From positions 620,001 through 684,000 of the forward strand of contig NC_019962.1 in the NCBI RefSeq assembly GCF_000230735.2: a stretch of 64,000 nt of DNA, given 5' to 3'. This DNA is from Natrinema pellirubrum DSM 15624 (GTDB taxonomy: Archaea > Halobacteriota > Halobacteria > Halobacteriales > Natrialbaceae). Shown here piece by piece: positions 41,811 to 50,833 of this stretch. Under the pieces are notes generated by a model, which was not told where the DNA came from, made no database searches, and worked only from the letters and a program-made list of their open reading frames with translations. Position numbers and translations under genes: made by a program. How positions within the stretch are numbered: the first letter of the stretch is position 1; each line of letters opens with the position of its first letter.

Positions 41811-41927
41811 ATCGGGGTCCGAAAGCGCACCCGATTCGGTGCGAGGACTCCTATGATGGGGCGCTTCCCGTCGATCGTTTAGCCCGCTTAGTTTGTCGTT
41901 CAAATAATCCATTCAAACGCATAACTG

Positions 41928-41936
41928 TTATTTATG
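41928..41936 (+). promoter_or_regulatory. TATA-like box of the HTH regulator at 41958
   Basis: TTATTTATG is centred about 26 nt before the ATG at 41958, in a locally AT-rich 80-bp block, as for leaderless haloarchaeal genes. Confidence 0.5.
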
Positions 41937-41957
41937 ATGGGTTCGTAATCCAATAGC

Positions 41958-42680
41958 ATGCGATACGTGACATACGTTATCACGCCACCACGGGGGTACT
42001 TCGATCGGGGTGCGGAGCGTCTCCGGGAACTTGGGGTCACGTTCGATGCCGTTCGGAACGTCGAGCAACTCGACGACGGGACGATCATGACACAGAAAGT
42101 ACTGCGGGGGGATCGGGCCGTCGCCGAGCGGGCACTCGAAGAGACGGGGCCGACGGTCGTCGACTACCAGTTGACCGACGCCGGCGATAGGTCGATCCTT
42201 CAACTCCACTACGAGCCGAGCGACCTCACGCGGGAGTTACGGGCGATACACGACCGACATGCGGTGTTGCTCGACTACCCGCTCGAGTACACCGGGCCGG
42301 CAAACCGGAGCCTCCGCGTCTCGGAGATCGGCCGCGAGGACGCACTCCGTCGTCTCATCGAGGAGACGCGGGCGATCGTCGACGTCGAAATCGAGCGACT
42401 CGGCAGCTACGATCCGTCCGCCGAACGGCCCTTTACCGAACTGACCGATCGCCAGCGGGAGGTGTTACGCGTCGCCGTCGAGGAGGGATACTACGAGGAG
42501 CCCCGGCAGGTCACCTACGGGGATATCGCCGCCCGGCTGGACTGTTCTGCGGGAACGGTCGGCCAACACCTCCGCCGGATCGAAGCCCGGCTCATGTCGT
42601 CGCTCATCAGCGGCGACGCCGAACGGGCGGCCGAGACCGACGGGCACCCCGATCCTCCGGCGACTGGCCCGTCCCGATAG
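41958..42680 (+). CDS. Bacterio-opsin-activator-type HTH regulator
   Basis: A 240-residue transcription factor. The C-terminal HTH_10 domain at about residues 155-215 reads LTDRQREVLRVAVEEGYYEEPRQ, then YGDIAARLDCSAGTVGQHLRR. The N-terminal 150 residues form an uncharacterised sensor-like alpha/beta domain starting MRYVTYVITPPRGYFD. The targets are unknown: the next gene is convergent with it, and the upstream neighbour is the FemAB-like protein. Confidence 0.9.
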   Translation: MRYVTYVITPPRGYFDRGAERLRELGVTFDAVRNVEQLDDGTIMTQKVLRGDRAVAERALEETGPTVVDYQLTDAGDRSILQLHYEPSDLTRELRAIHDRHAVLLDYPLEYTGPANRSLRVSEIGREDALRRLIEETRAIVDVEIERLGSYDPSAERPFTELTDRQREVLRVAVEEGYYEEPRQVTYGDIAARLDCSAGTVGQHLRRIEARLMSSLISGDAERAAETDGHPDPPATGPSR

Positions 42681-42783
42681 CCGACCGTCGCGCTCGAGCG
42701 GGGACGGTCGTCCCAGACTCGGCCGGTCGCCGAAGTCGAGCGCCACCGGACGCGGCCGGCGAGCCGGTTGGTACGGTGCCGCG

Positions 42784-43641
42784 TCACCCGCCAGTATCAG
42801 CGGGTCTCTCGTCTCGGACAGCGGCCATCGTTACGGCCAGCGTCGAGCCGACGAGAGCCGTACTCAGCGCCGTTCCGACGAACGGAACGAGTCCTAACAG
42901 CCACGCCGCGAGGCCGAAACAGACGACGAGCGCGAGCAGCCGCCAGCCGATCCCGCGGGTCGCACGAGCGCTCCGGGCGAGCGCGGCGGCCGGCCCCGAC
43001 CCGGTGACGACGAACGCGGGCGCGGGGAAGAACCGCACGAACGCGGCGAAGAGGGGGACTGCGAGTATCACGCCGACGACGAGCCCGACGTCGCCGACGG
43101 AGCCGACCGCCCGCCCGACCGCATCGAACAGGACGATCAGTCCGAGATACGCCAGCCATCGCCGTCCCCACTGTCGCCAGCTCCAGCCGTCGTCGCTCTC
43201 GAGCGTTCGCGCGATGGTCGCGGTTCCGGCGGCCGCGACGACCGCCACCGCGAGCGCCTCGAGGCCGACCGCCCAGGCGAGGTAGGGGAGTTTCAGGTCG
43301 ATGAGCGCCCCGAGCGAGCGGGCCGTGTCCGGGACGCCGGTCGGGTAGCCGGCGTATTCGATCCCGATCGAGACGTCGTCGCCGGTGACCAGCGTCGGAA
43401 TCGGGTCCCACCGCCGGAGCCGGTCGAGGAGCGCGAGGACGAGCCCGGCCACGGTAAACGGCACCAGCAGCGCCGGATCGCGCCGGAGACGCGGTATCGC
43501 GCCGGCGATCCCGGTCGGCGGCGTGTCGGTATCGTCGGTATCGGTCTCAGAGGCCGCCTCGTCGGTCGTTGCCGGTGTCGCCGAGTCGTCGCTGCTGGTC
43601 GGCTCCCGTTTCCGTCCGTCGTCGCTCTCGTCGTCACTCAT
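42784..43641 (-). CDS. Multi-helix membrane protein coupled to a PQQ propeller
   Basis: A 285-residue protein: an N-terminal 40-residue polar Asp/Ser/Thr-rich segment followed by about six hydrophobic helices (first near residues 55-75, last near 245-270). No motif identifies it. Its ATG overlaps the stop of the PQQ-propeller gene by 8 nt (ATGAGTGA, 43634-43641), so the two are translationally coupled and may form a membrane complex. The frame is open upstream, but that region is inside the propeller gene. Confidence 0.75.
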   Translation of the reverse strand: MSDDESDDGRKREPTSSDDSATPATTDEAASETDTDDTDTPPTGIAGAIPRLRRDPALLVPFTVAGLVLALLDRLRRWDPIPTLVTGDDVSIGIEYAGYPTGVPDTARSLGALIDLKLPYLAWAVGLEALAVAVVAAAGTATIARTLESDDGWSWRQWGRRWLAYLGLIVLFDAVGRAVGSVGDVGLVVGVILAVPLFAAFVRFFPAPAFVVTGSGPAAALARSARATRGIGWRLLALVVCFGLAAWLLGLVPFVGTALSTALVGSTLAVTMAAVRDERPADTGG

Positions 43642-44836
43642 GGTCTCCCTCCAGCGCGAGGACGCGGTCGCCGTCGACGACGTAGAGAACGCCGTCGCCG
43701 ACCGCCGGTTGCGAGAAGAACCAGTCGGTTTCGCGGGTGAACCGCCGGTCACCCGTCGCGGCGTCGAGGATCATGAGGTCGTAGCCGCCGGTCACGTAGA
43801 CGACGCCGTCCGCGACGACGGGGGCCGCTTCCCGGGTGAACGCCAGCGTCCACTCCTCGGTCCCCGTCTCGAGATCGCGTGCGTGGAGCGACTCGGTACC
43901 GTCCGCGAAGAACACCCGGCCGTCGGCGACGGCGGCCGCGCCGCCGGTCGCGTTGCCCGCGAGATCCCGCGACCAGCGAACGTCGCCGTTCGCCTCGTAG
44001 ACTGTGAGGCCGTCTCGAGTCGGGACGACGACCCCGTCGGCCGTCGCCGTCGGCGGGAGTACCATCTGCTCGTCGAGTTCGTCCTCCCACACGACGTCGC
44101 CCGTTTCGGCGTCGAGAGCCCGGACCTGCGACGGCCAGCCGGTGACGAAGACGGTCCCGTCTCCCACTGCCGGCCGTCGGACGGTCACGCTGAACTCGTC
44201 GCCGGCGTCGAGCCGTCGCCGCCACTGCTCGCTGCCGTCGGTGGCCCCGAGCGCGACGATCTCGCCGCGGTCGGGGGCGGCGACGTACACCGTCCCGTCC
44301 GCGGGGACCGGCGGCGGGCTCTCGAGCGCGTTCGTGGGCGGTGACGAGGGGGACGGCCCCGGCCCGCGCCACCGGGTCGCACCGAACTGGACGCCGAACG
44401 CCCGGAGGCCGCCGCCGGCGTTCAGTCCGGCGATGCCGTTGTCCGTACTGACCGTCAGCGTTCCGGTCCGGTAGATCGAGGGGGAGACGTAGGCGGGACT
44501 GGAGCGGAACGTGCTGTCGTACGAGAACCGCTCGTCGCCGCCCGCGGCGTCGAACGCGGTGAGGTTCTCGTTGCCAGCATAGACCGTCTCGTCGACGACC
44601 ACGGGCGGCGTGACCGCGAAGCCGCCGGTGTCCGCGAGTCGCCCCTCCCACGCGAGCCGTAGGTCGTCTTTCGGACCCACCGCGTCGGGGCTGTGGCCGG
44701 TTCCGGCGGCGTCGTAGCGGGCCATCGGCCAGTCGATCGTCGCGGCGTCGGCTCGATCGTCGACGGCCGCGTAGCCGCCGAAGAGGCCGCCGACCCCGAG
44801 AACGCCGCTCGCGAGCGCCTGTCGTCTGGAGGGCAT
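43634..44836 (-). CDS. Exported PQQ-like beta-propeller protein
   Basis: A 400-residue exported protein with repeated blades of the PQQ/WD40-like type, each with VVADGxVYVxxxxGxxxALDxxTGxxxW-like features (for example DGTVYVAAPDRGEIVALGA, DGTVFVTGWPSQVRALDAE, DGVVYVTGGYDLMILDAAT). The N-terminus MPSRRQALASGVLGVGGLFGG is a twin-arginine signal. About seven blades are present. AATAAATAAATA at 44857-44868, read on the minus strand, lies 26 nt before the ATG. Such proteins may serve as scaffolds; no dehydrogenase active site is visible. It is coupled to the membrane protein that follows. Confidence 0.85.
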   Translation of the reverse strand: MPSRRQALASGVLGVGGLFGGYAAVDDRADAATIDWPMARYDAAGTGHSPDAVGPKDDLRLAWEGRLADTGGFAVTPPVVVDETVYAGNENLTAFDAAGGDERFSYDSTFRSSPAYVSPSIYRTGTLTVSTDNGIAGLNAGGGLRAFGVQFGATRWRGPGPSPSSPPTNALESPPPVPADGTVYVAAPDRGEIVALGATDGSEQWRRRLDAGDEFSVTVRRPAVGDGTVFVTGWPSQVRALDAETGDVVWEDELDEQMVLPPTATADGVVVPTRDGLTVYEANGDVRWSRDLAGNATGGAAAVADGRVFFADGTESLHARDLETGTEEWTLAFTREAAPVVADGVVYVTGGYDLMILDAATGDRRFTRETDWFFSQPAVGDGVLYVVDGDRVLALEGDHE

Positions 44837-45008
44837 TCCACTGAACCTGTAAGTTCAATAAATAAATACGTTCACATTTCGATCCGATCGGACCACGGAG
44901 CCGGGCCGCGGTTTCGGACTCGTCGGGGAACGCGTCGCGTCCCATCGGTGGCCGCTTCGAAATCCTTTTAGGCGCTACACGGGGATAGTAGGGTAACTGA
45001 GTGATATC

Positions 45009-45329
45009 ATGGACGTCGACATCATCTCCGAAACGGAGAACCCCATGTTGCATCGGACCGACGTGACCTTCGAACTCTCCCACGAGGACGCGACTCCCGA
45101 GCGACTGCAGGTTCGGGACAGTCTGGCCGCGAAGCTGAACAAGGACGCCGACGAGGTCGTCATCCGCAAGCTCGACACCAAGTTCGGGATGCGCAAGACC
45201 GTCGGACAGGCCAAGGTCTACGAGACCGCAGACGACGCCCGTGACGTCGAGCAAGACCACATGCTCGAGCGGAACAAGATCGGTGCCGACGAGGAGGCCG
45301 ACGCCGAGGCAGAACCGGAGGAAGCCTAA
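45009..45329 (+). CDS. rps24e: Ribosomal protein S24e
   Basis: A 106-residue small-subunit protein, MDVDIISETENPMLHRTDV, with KLDTKFGMRKTVGQAKVYE as the conserved central region and an acidic haloarchaeal tail. TTTTAGG at 44966-44972 may be the promoter box, leaving a short leader. Its TAA is followed at once by the ATG of S27ae, the common archaeal order. Confidence 0.96.
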   Translation: MDVDIISETENPMLHRTDVTFELSHEDATPERLQVRDSLAAKLNKDADEVVIRKLDTKFGMRKTVGQAKVYETADDARDVEQDHMLERNKIGADEEADAEAEPEEA

Positions 45330-45464
45330 ATGGCTCGCTACGAACTCTACAACGACGATGGGAGTACGGAGCGCGAACAGTGCCCCCGCTGCGGTGACGT
45401 GTTCCTCGCCGACCACGGCGACCGCAAGCACTGCGGGAAGTGCAGTTACACCGAGTGGGAGTAA
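45330..45464 (+). CDS. rps27ae: Ribosomal protein S27ae
   Basis: A 44-residue zinc-ribbon protein of the small subunit, [12 protein letters not shown]. Two cysteine pairs, CPRCG and CGKC, bind zinc. The ATG directly follows the S24e stop codon (TAAATG), so both are one transcript. A 9-bp hairpin follows 3 nt after the stop. Confidence 0.95.
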   Translation: MARYELYNDDGSTEREQCPRCGDVFLADHGDRKHCGKCSYTEWE

Positions 45465-45466
45465 GG

Positions 45467-45496
45467 CGATGTGCCGAGCGACCGCGAGGCACATCG
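45467..45496 (+). terminator. Hairpin after rps27ae
   Basis: CGATGTGCC (45467-45475) pairs perfectly with GGCACATCG (45488-45496) around a 12-nt loop, directly after the S27ae stop codon. No T run follows, so it may be a processing or stability element rather than a terminator. Confidence 0.4.
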
Positions 45497-45588
45497 AAAC
45501 GCGAGCGGGACGTGAAACGACCCGCAAGCGCGCGGTCACCCGGCCGTAGCGGGATGTCTCGACCGCCGATGACTACCCGTTTTCAGCC

Positions 45589-47226
45589 GTGACTGACACC
45601 CGCATCCTCGGTATCGAGGGCACCGCCTGGGCCGCCAGCGCGGCCGTCTTCGACGCCGCACGCGACGACGTGTTCATCGAGAGCGACGCCTACCAGCCCG
45701 AGAGCGGCGGCATTCACCCACGGGAAGCCGCCGAACACATGCACGAGGCCGTCCCCCGCGTCGTCGAACGCGCCCTCGAGTACGCCCGCGAGACCCACGA
45801 CGGCCCCGCGAGCGAACCGCCGGTCGACGCGGTCGCCTTCTCTCGCGGGCCCGGCCTAGGCCCCTGTCTGCGGGTTGTCGGGACCGCCGCCCGCGCGCTG
45901 AGCCAGGCGCTTTCGGTGCCGCTGGTCGGCGTCAACCACATGGTCGCCCACCTCGAGATCGGTCGTCACACCTCCGGGTTCGACGCGCCGGTCTGTCTGA
46001 ACGCCAGCGGCGCGAACGCGCACCTGCTGGCCTACCGCAACGGGCGCTATCGCGTCCTCGGCGAGACGATGGACACCGGCGTCGGCAACGCCATCGACAA
46101 GTTCACGCGTCACGTCGGCTGGTCCCACCCCGGCGGGCCGAAGGTCGAGGAGGCGGCGAAGGAGGGCGACTACGTCGACCTGCCCTACGTCGTCAAGGGG
46201 ATGGATTTCTCCTTCTCGGGCATCATGAGCGCTGCCAAGCAGGCATACGACGATGGCGTCCCCGTCGAGGACGTCTGTTACTCCCTGCAGGAGAACATCT
46301 TCGGCATGCTGACCGAAGTCTCCGAACGCGCCCTCTCGCTGACCGGCAGCGACGAACTCGTCCTGGGCGGCGGCGTCGGACAGAACGACCGCCTGCGCGA
46401 GATGCTCGGGGAGATGTGCGCCCAGCGCGGGGCCGAGTTCCACGCCCCCGAGCCGCGGTTCCTGCGGGACAACGCGGGGATGATCGCCGTGCTAGGTGCG
46501 AAGATGTACGACGCCGGCGACACGCTCGCGCTCGAGGATTCGCGCGTCGACCCGGACTTCCGGCCGGATCAGGTAGCCGTCACCTGGCGCTCCGATGAGC
46601 CGGACCTCGCAGCCGGTCGCGGCGCGGCCGATGCGGGCGACCAGCAGGTCCGCGGTGCCGAGGCGCTGGTCGACCTCGAGCCCGCGGCCGGCCGCGTCAC
46701 GAAGCGCCGCGAGGCAAAGACCTATCGCCACCCCGAACTCGACGACCGGCTGCGTCGCGAGCGGACGACGCTGGAGGCCCGACTGACGAGTCTGGCCCGC
46801 CGCGAGGGGGTGCCGACGCCGGTGCTGTCGGACATCGATCCCCACGAGTCTCGGTTGGAACTCGAGTACGTCGGCGAGCGGGACCTCCGCGCGGCGCTGA
46901 CGGCTGCGGGCGTTCGTGACGTCGGCCGGCACCTCGCGCGGCTCCACCGGGCGGGGTTCGTCCACGGCGATCCGACGACGAGAAACGTCAGGGTCGACGG
47001 GGACCGAACGTATCTCATCGACTTCGGGCTCGGCTACCACACCGACCACGCCGAGGACTACGCGATGGACCTCCACGTCTTCGACCAGAGTCTCGTCGGG
47101 ACCGCCGACGACCCCGAACCGCTGCGCGAGGCGGTCCGTGCGGGGTATCGCGAGGTCGGCGAGGAGCGCGTCCTCGAGCGCCTGCGAGCGGTCGAAGGCC
47201 GGGGCCGGTACCAGTCGGACGCGTAA
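45589..47226 (+). CDS. Kae1-Bud32 fusion, KEOPS tRNA t6A synthesis
   Basis: A 545-residue bifunctional protein of the KEOPS complex, which makes t6A37 in tRNAs reading ANN codons. The Kae1 (ASKHA) part, about residues 1-325, has the metal-binding HMVAHLEIGRH and SGANAHLLAY. The Bud32 kinase part, about 345-545, has HRAGFVHGDPTTRNVRV and LIDFGLGYHTDHAEDYAMDL. The start is a GTG at 45589 giving MTDTRILGIEGTAW. It lies downstream of the S24e-S27ae pair on the same strand, an arrangement common in haloarchaea. Confidence 0.97.
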   Translation: MTDTRILGIEGTAWAASAAVFDAARDDVFIESDAYQPESGGIHPREAAEHMHEAVPRVVERALEYARETHDGPASEPPVDAVAFSRGPGLGPCLRVVGTAARALSQALSVPLVGVNHMVAHLEIGRHTSGFDAPVCLNASGANAHLLAYRNGRYRVLGETMDTGVGNAIDKFTRHVGWSHPGGPKVEEAAKEGDYVDLPYVVKGMDFSFSGIMSAAKQAYDDGVPVEDVCYSLQENIFGMLTEVSERALSLTGSDELVLGGGVGQNDRLREMLGEMCAQRGAEFHAPEPRFLRDNAGMIAVLGAKMYDAGDTLALEDSRVDPDFRPDQVAVTWRSDEPDLAAGRGAADAGDQQVRGAEALVDLEPAAGRVTKRREAKTYRHPELDDRLRRERTTLEARLTSLARREGVPTPVLSDIDPHESRLELEYVGERDLRAALTAAGVRDVGRHLARLHRAGFVHGDPTTRNVRVDGDRTYLIDFGLGYHTDHAEDYAMDLHVFDQSLVGTADDPEPLREAVRAGYREVGEERVLERLRAVEGRGRYQSDA

Positions 47227-47312
47227 GGTGGGGCGGTCCGGCCGCCGGCGGCCGATCTCGGTGACGGCACCAGCACACAATCCCTTTATCGGGGGACAAC
47301 GTATCACCGAGC

Positions 47313-47597
47313 ATGGCAGACAAGTCGACATCCGGTGAGATCCTCGGGGTACCGTACAACTTCGAACGACCGAGCATCAGTCGCATGCTCTCGTCGTACT
47401 GGCAGCCCGGCGAGGGGATGCTCGTCGAGAAGCCCTTCGGGGTCGGCTACACCCTGAACCTCGCCAACTGGCGCTCGTGGATCGTCGTCGCCGTCGCCGG
47501 TGCGCTGCTCTGGCAGCAGGAACAGGGCGCGTCCGGGGACGACGAGGAGTCGGTCGACGAGCCCGTCGAGGTCATCGTCGACGACACCGACGACTGA
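47313..47597 (+). CDS. DUF5808-like small membrane protein
   Basis: A 94-residue protein. The segment SSYWQPGEGMLVEKPFGVGYTLNLANWRSW matches the DUF5808 pattern (vpKxxGxGxTLN), and one hydrophobic helix follows near residues 55-68, then an acidic tail. The function of the domain is unknown. CTTTATC at 47284-47290 lies about 26 nt before the ATG, suggesting a leaderless transcript. Confidence 0.8.
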   Translation: MADKSTSGEILGVPYNFERPSISRMLSSYWQPGEGMLVEKPFGVGYTLNLANWRSWIVVAVAGALLWQQEQGASGDDEESVDEPVEVIVDDTDD

Positions 47598-47737
47598 GAC
47601 GGTTTCCTGTACCGATTTACCGGTTCGACCGTAGACCGTGTCGCGGTCGCACCGGAAATGACGTACAGCAGACCGCATGACCGGCGCGAACCGTCCTTTT
47701 CGCGGCCGCTCCGAGCGACGAGCGACTGCGCCGTCGC

Positions 47738-49408
47738 TCAGCGATCGACTTCGCCCATGATACAGTCGAGGCTCCCGATCGCCGCGATGAGGTCGGCGAC
47801 GTACTCGCCGCGTGCGATCTCGGGCAGCGCCGAGAGGTTCGAGAAACACGGGCTGCGGATCTTGAACCGCGCCGGCGTCTCGGTGCCGTCCGACCGAATG
47901 TAGATCCCGAGTTCGCCTTTCGCGCCCTCGACGGCGCGGTAGCTCTCGGCGTCGGTTTCGGGCTTGAGCGTTCTGGGGACGTTGCTCTGGACGGTGCGTT
48001 CGTCAGTGGGCCAGTCCACAAGCAGGTCGAGACACTGATCGACGATCTTCGCCGACTCCTCGATCTCCCGCAGTCGGACGAGCAGTCGGGCGAAGTTGTC
48101 GCCGTCGGGTTCGGTGACCACGTCCCACTCGAGGTTGTCGTAGTAGCCGTAGGGATCGTCTCGCCGGAGGTCGTAGTCGATCCCAGAGCCGCGGGCGACG
48201 GGGCCGGTGCAGCCGTAGTCTTTCGCGGCCTCGGGTTCCAGGACGCCGGTGTCGACACAGCGGCGCTGGAAGATCTCGTTGGTCACGAGCAGGTCGTGAT
48301 ACTCCTCGAGTTTCGCCGGGAAGCCGTCGAGGACGTCCCGAACGTCCGCGATGAACTCCCCGCGGGGTTCGGGCAGGTCCCAGGCGACCCCGCCCACTCG
48401 GAAGTAGTTGAACATCATCCGTTGGCCGGTCAGTGCCTCGAGACAGTCGAGGACGAGTTCGCGGTCCCGGATCGCGTATTGGAAGGCGGCACAGAACTCG
48501 CCGACGATGTCCAGCGCGTAGGTGCCGATGGCGATGAAATGCGAGGCCAGCCGCGAGAGTTCGGCCCCCATCGTCCGGATCACCTGTGCGTACTCCGGGA
48601 CGTCGATGTCCGCGAGGGCCTCGATCGTGCGGGCGTAGGCCCACTCGTTGCACAGTCCCGAGGACACCCAGTCCCAGCGGTCCGGGTACGGCATGATCTG
48701 ATGGCGATACGTACTCTGCTGGCACATCTGTTCCTCACACCGGTGGATGTACCCGATGTCGGGATCGACATCGACGACCGTCTCGCCGTCCAGCACGGCC
48801 TTCACGTGGAGGACGCCGTGGGTCGAAGGGTGGTGGGGACCGATGTTGAGAAACATCGTCTCCGAGGTGGTGTCGTGTTCGTCGCCCGCGATCGGGTTCG
48901 CGTGTTCCGAGAGGGTGACGATCTGTGACTGTTCCTGATCGTAGTCCAGCGAGAGTGGATGTCCCTGCCACGTCTCCGGCAGGAGGATTCGGCGCAGGTC
49001 GGGGTGGTCCTCGTACTCGATCCCGATCAGGTCGTAGGCCTCCCGCTCGTGCCAGTTGGCCGTCTCGAAAACCGGCGCGGCCGACTCGCTTTTCGGTTCG
49101 CGGGTCGGCGTCGGCACCACCACGCTCACCTCCCGCGTCGGCTCCGCGTAGGACCGCAGGTGATAGATCGTCTCGAACCGGTCCGGATACTGCTGGGCGG
49201 TCACACACGCACAGTGATCGAACCCCGCCTCGTCGCGAAGCGTCGCCAACACCTGCCGTACCTCGTCGGGCCGGATCACGACCGCCGGCGCGTTCTCGTG
49301 ATCGTCCCGCCCGAGGACCGCGTCCCCGAGCAGGCCCTCGAGCGTTGTCTCCCCATCCGCATCGTCGCCGTCCGCCGGCCGCGACTCGAGCGTCGAGTCC
49401 GCTGTCAT
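47738..49408 (-). CDS. NuoCD-like NADH-quinone oxidoreductase subunit, stand-alone
   Basis: A 556-residue fusion of complex I subunits C (about residues 25-175) and D (about 185-556). The C part has WHEREAYDLIGIEYEDHPDL and RRILLPETWQGHPLSLDY; the D part has NIGPHHPSTHGVLH, GYIHRCEEQMCQ, GQRMMFNYFRVGG, TGPVARGSGIDYDLR and the C-terminal SLDCIMGEVDR. All other nuo genes are absent here, unlike the usual nuoABCDHIJKLMN operon. The D part is divergent at the segment SSGLCNEWAYARTIE. It is divergent from an HTH regulator with 83 nt between. Confidence 0.88.
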   Translation of the reverse strand: MTADSTLESRPADGDDADGETTLEGLLGDAVLGRDDHENAPAVVIRPDEVRQVLATLRDEAGFDHCACVTAQQYPDRFETIYHLRSYAEPTREVSVVVPTPTREPKSESAAPVFETANWHEREAYDLIGIEYEDHPDLRRILLPETWQGHPLSLDYDQEQSQIVTLSEHANPIAGDEHDTTSETMFLNIGPHHPSTHGVLHVKAVLDGETVVDVDPDIGYIHRCEEQMCQQSTYRHQIMPYPDRWDWVSSGLCNEWAYARTIEALADIDVPEYAQVIRTMGAELSRLASHFIAIGTYALDIVGEFCAAFQYAIRDRELVLDCLEALTGQRMMFNYFRVGGVAWDLPEPRGEFIADVRDVLDGFPAKLEEYHDLLVTNEIFQRRCVDTGVLEPEAAKDYGCTGPVARGSGIDYDLRRDDPYGYYDNLEWDVVTEPDGDNFARLLVRLREIEESAKIVDQCLDLLVDWPTDERTVQSNVPRTLKPETDAESYRAVEGAKGELGIYIRSDGTETPARFKIRSPCFSNLSALPEIARGEYVADLIAAIGSLDCIMGEVDR

Positions 49409-49460
49409 GGCCGGCCGTTCGGCCGCTCGAGGCGAGTCGGTTCTGCGTCACGGGCTAGGC

Positions 49461-49470
49461 TATTTATATA
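49461..49470 (+). promoter_or_regulatory. TATA box in the divergent nuoCD-like/regulator spacer
   Basis: TATTTATATA is centred about 26 nt before the GTG start at 49492, and about 55 nt before the nuoCD-like start on the other strand. The 83-bp spacer must hold both promoters. Confidence 0.6.
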
Positions 49471-49491
49471 CGCAGGCCGGACCCTCCGGTC

Positions 49492-50145
49492 GTGAAGACC
49501 GTTCGGCTCACGCTGCGGTTCGACGCCGAGACGATCCACCCGATGCACCGGTTCGTCGCCGAGAGCGACGCGTTCGAGTCCTATCGGCTGGTCCACGGTA
49601 ACTTCGCTGGCGAGAACGACGACAACGTTTTTATCTTTCACGTCGTCGGCGACGCCGACGTCTACGAGGCCGCGCTCGCCGAGACCGACCGCGTCGACGA
49701 CTACGAACTCACGCGGACCGGCGATCGAACCTTTACCGTCTACGTCCGCGATCTGCCGGCCGACGTCGATACGAGGCTCCTCGAGGGCCTCACCGCGGGC
49801 AGTCTCGTCGTCCTGCCGCCGCTTGAGTACCGGTCGGACTGGACGGTCCGGTTCTCCGTCGTCGGCGAATCGGCCGATCTCCGGGCGGCGCTCGAGGGGA
49901 TGCCCGACGGCATCGAGACGGCCGTCGACCGCGTCGGCGAGTACGACGGGGCCGACGCGGCGGTCGGCGCACTGACCGCCCGCCAGCGGGAGACGCTCCG
50001 GGTCGCTCGCGAGCTGGGGTACTTCGAGGTCCCACGCGCGGCGGGCGTCGAGGACGTCGCCGCCGAACTCGACTGTGCGCCCGGGACGGCCGCCGAACAC
50101 CTCCGGAAGGCTGAAGCGACCGTGATAGAGGCACTCGAACTGTAG
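49492..50145 (+). CDS. Bacterio-opsin-activator-type HTH regulator
   Basis: A 217-residue transcription factor. Residues 158-210 form the HTH_10 domain (LTARQRETLRVARELGYFEVPRA, then VAAELDCAPGTAAEHLRKAE). The N-terminal part begins MKTVRLTLRFDAETIHPMHRF and is an uncharacterised sensor-like region. The start is GTG at 49492, fixed by the TATA spacing. Its divergence from the nuoCD-like gene suggests local control of it. Confidence 0.9.
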   Translation: MKTVRLTLRFDAETIHPMHRFVAESDAFESYRLVHGNFAGENDDNVFIFHVVGDADVYEAALAETDRVDDYELTRTGDRTFTVYVRDLPADVDTRLLEGLTAGSLVVLPPLEYRSDWTVRFSVVGESADLRAALEGMPDGIETAVDRVGEYDGADAAVGALTARQRETLRVARELGYFEVPRAAGVEDVAAELDCAPGTAAEHLRKAEATVIEALEL

Positions 50146-50239
50146 TCCGGGCGCGTCGGTCCCGGCCGTCGATCGGTCCCGCCCTCGGCTCGGGCGAGCA
50201 ACCGACGCCTATTTTCGGCCCGCGGCCCCCCGCTCGGAT

Positions 50240-50791
50240 ATGACCGTTCGATTCGTCACCGGCAACGAGGGCAAGGCGCGCGAGGCGCGGGACTATCTCT
50301 CGGGCATCGAGCCCGTCGAGCAGATCGAGTACGACTACACCGAGATTCAAAGCGACTCGCTCGAGGAAATCGCGGCCCACGGGGCGCGCGAGGCCTTCGA
50401 CGAACTCGGGGGTGAGGAGCCGGTGCTGGTCGACGACGCCGGGCTGTTCGTCGAGGCCCTCGGCGGGTTCCCCGGCCCGTACTCGGCGTACGTCGAGGAC
50501 ACTGTCGGCGTCGAGCGGCTCTGGCGACTCGCGAGCGAGGAGGAGAACCGCCGCGCGCACTTCCGGACCGTCCTCGCGTACGCGGACGAGGACGGGACGG
50601 AGACGTTCGAGGGATCGGTCGCCGGAACGCTCGTCGCGCCCCGCGGCGAGGGCGGGTTCGGCTACGATCCCATTTTCGAGTACAACGGACAGACGTTGGC
50701 CGAACTGAGTACCGAAGAGAAGAACGCGATCTCTCACCGCGGGCGCGCGCTGGCGGCGTTCACCGAGTGGTACGCCGACCGCGACGCGTAA
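50240..50791 (+). CDS. rdgB: XTP/dITP pyrophosphatase
   Basis: A 183-residue HAM1-family enzyme that hydrolyses non-canonical purine triphosphates (ITP, XTP) to monophosphates. The family motifs are FVTGNEGKAREA at residues 5-16, DDAGLFVEALGGFPGPYSAYV near 65-85, GGFGYDPIFEY near 136 and ISHRGRAL near 162. ATG at 50240. It converges on the IMPDH-family gene. Confidence 0.95.
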   Translation: MTVRFVTGNEGKAREARDYLSGIEPVEQIEYDYTEIQSDSLEEIAAHGAREAFDELGGEEPVLVDDAGLFVEALGGFPGPYSAYVEDTVGVERLWRLASEEENRRAHFRTVLAYADEDGTETFEGSVAGTLVAPRGEGGFGYDPIFEYNGQTLAELSTEEKNAISHRGRALAAFTEWYADRDA

Positions 50792-50833
50792 CGGGCGCAG
50801 CTCCCGCGGCTCGGCGATCAGTACGCTCGATCG

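Noticed and set aside
43749-45539. 596-codon minus-strand frame spanning the S24e genes and PQQ gene
   Set aside because: It crosses real genes on both strands, including ribosomal proteins; its arginine-rich composition marks an out-of-frame translation.
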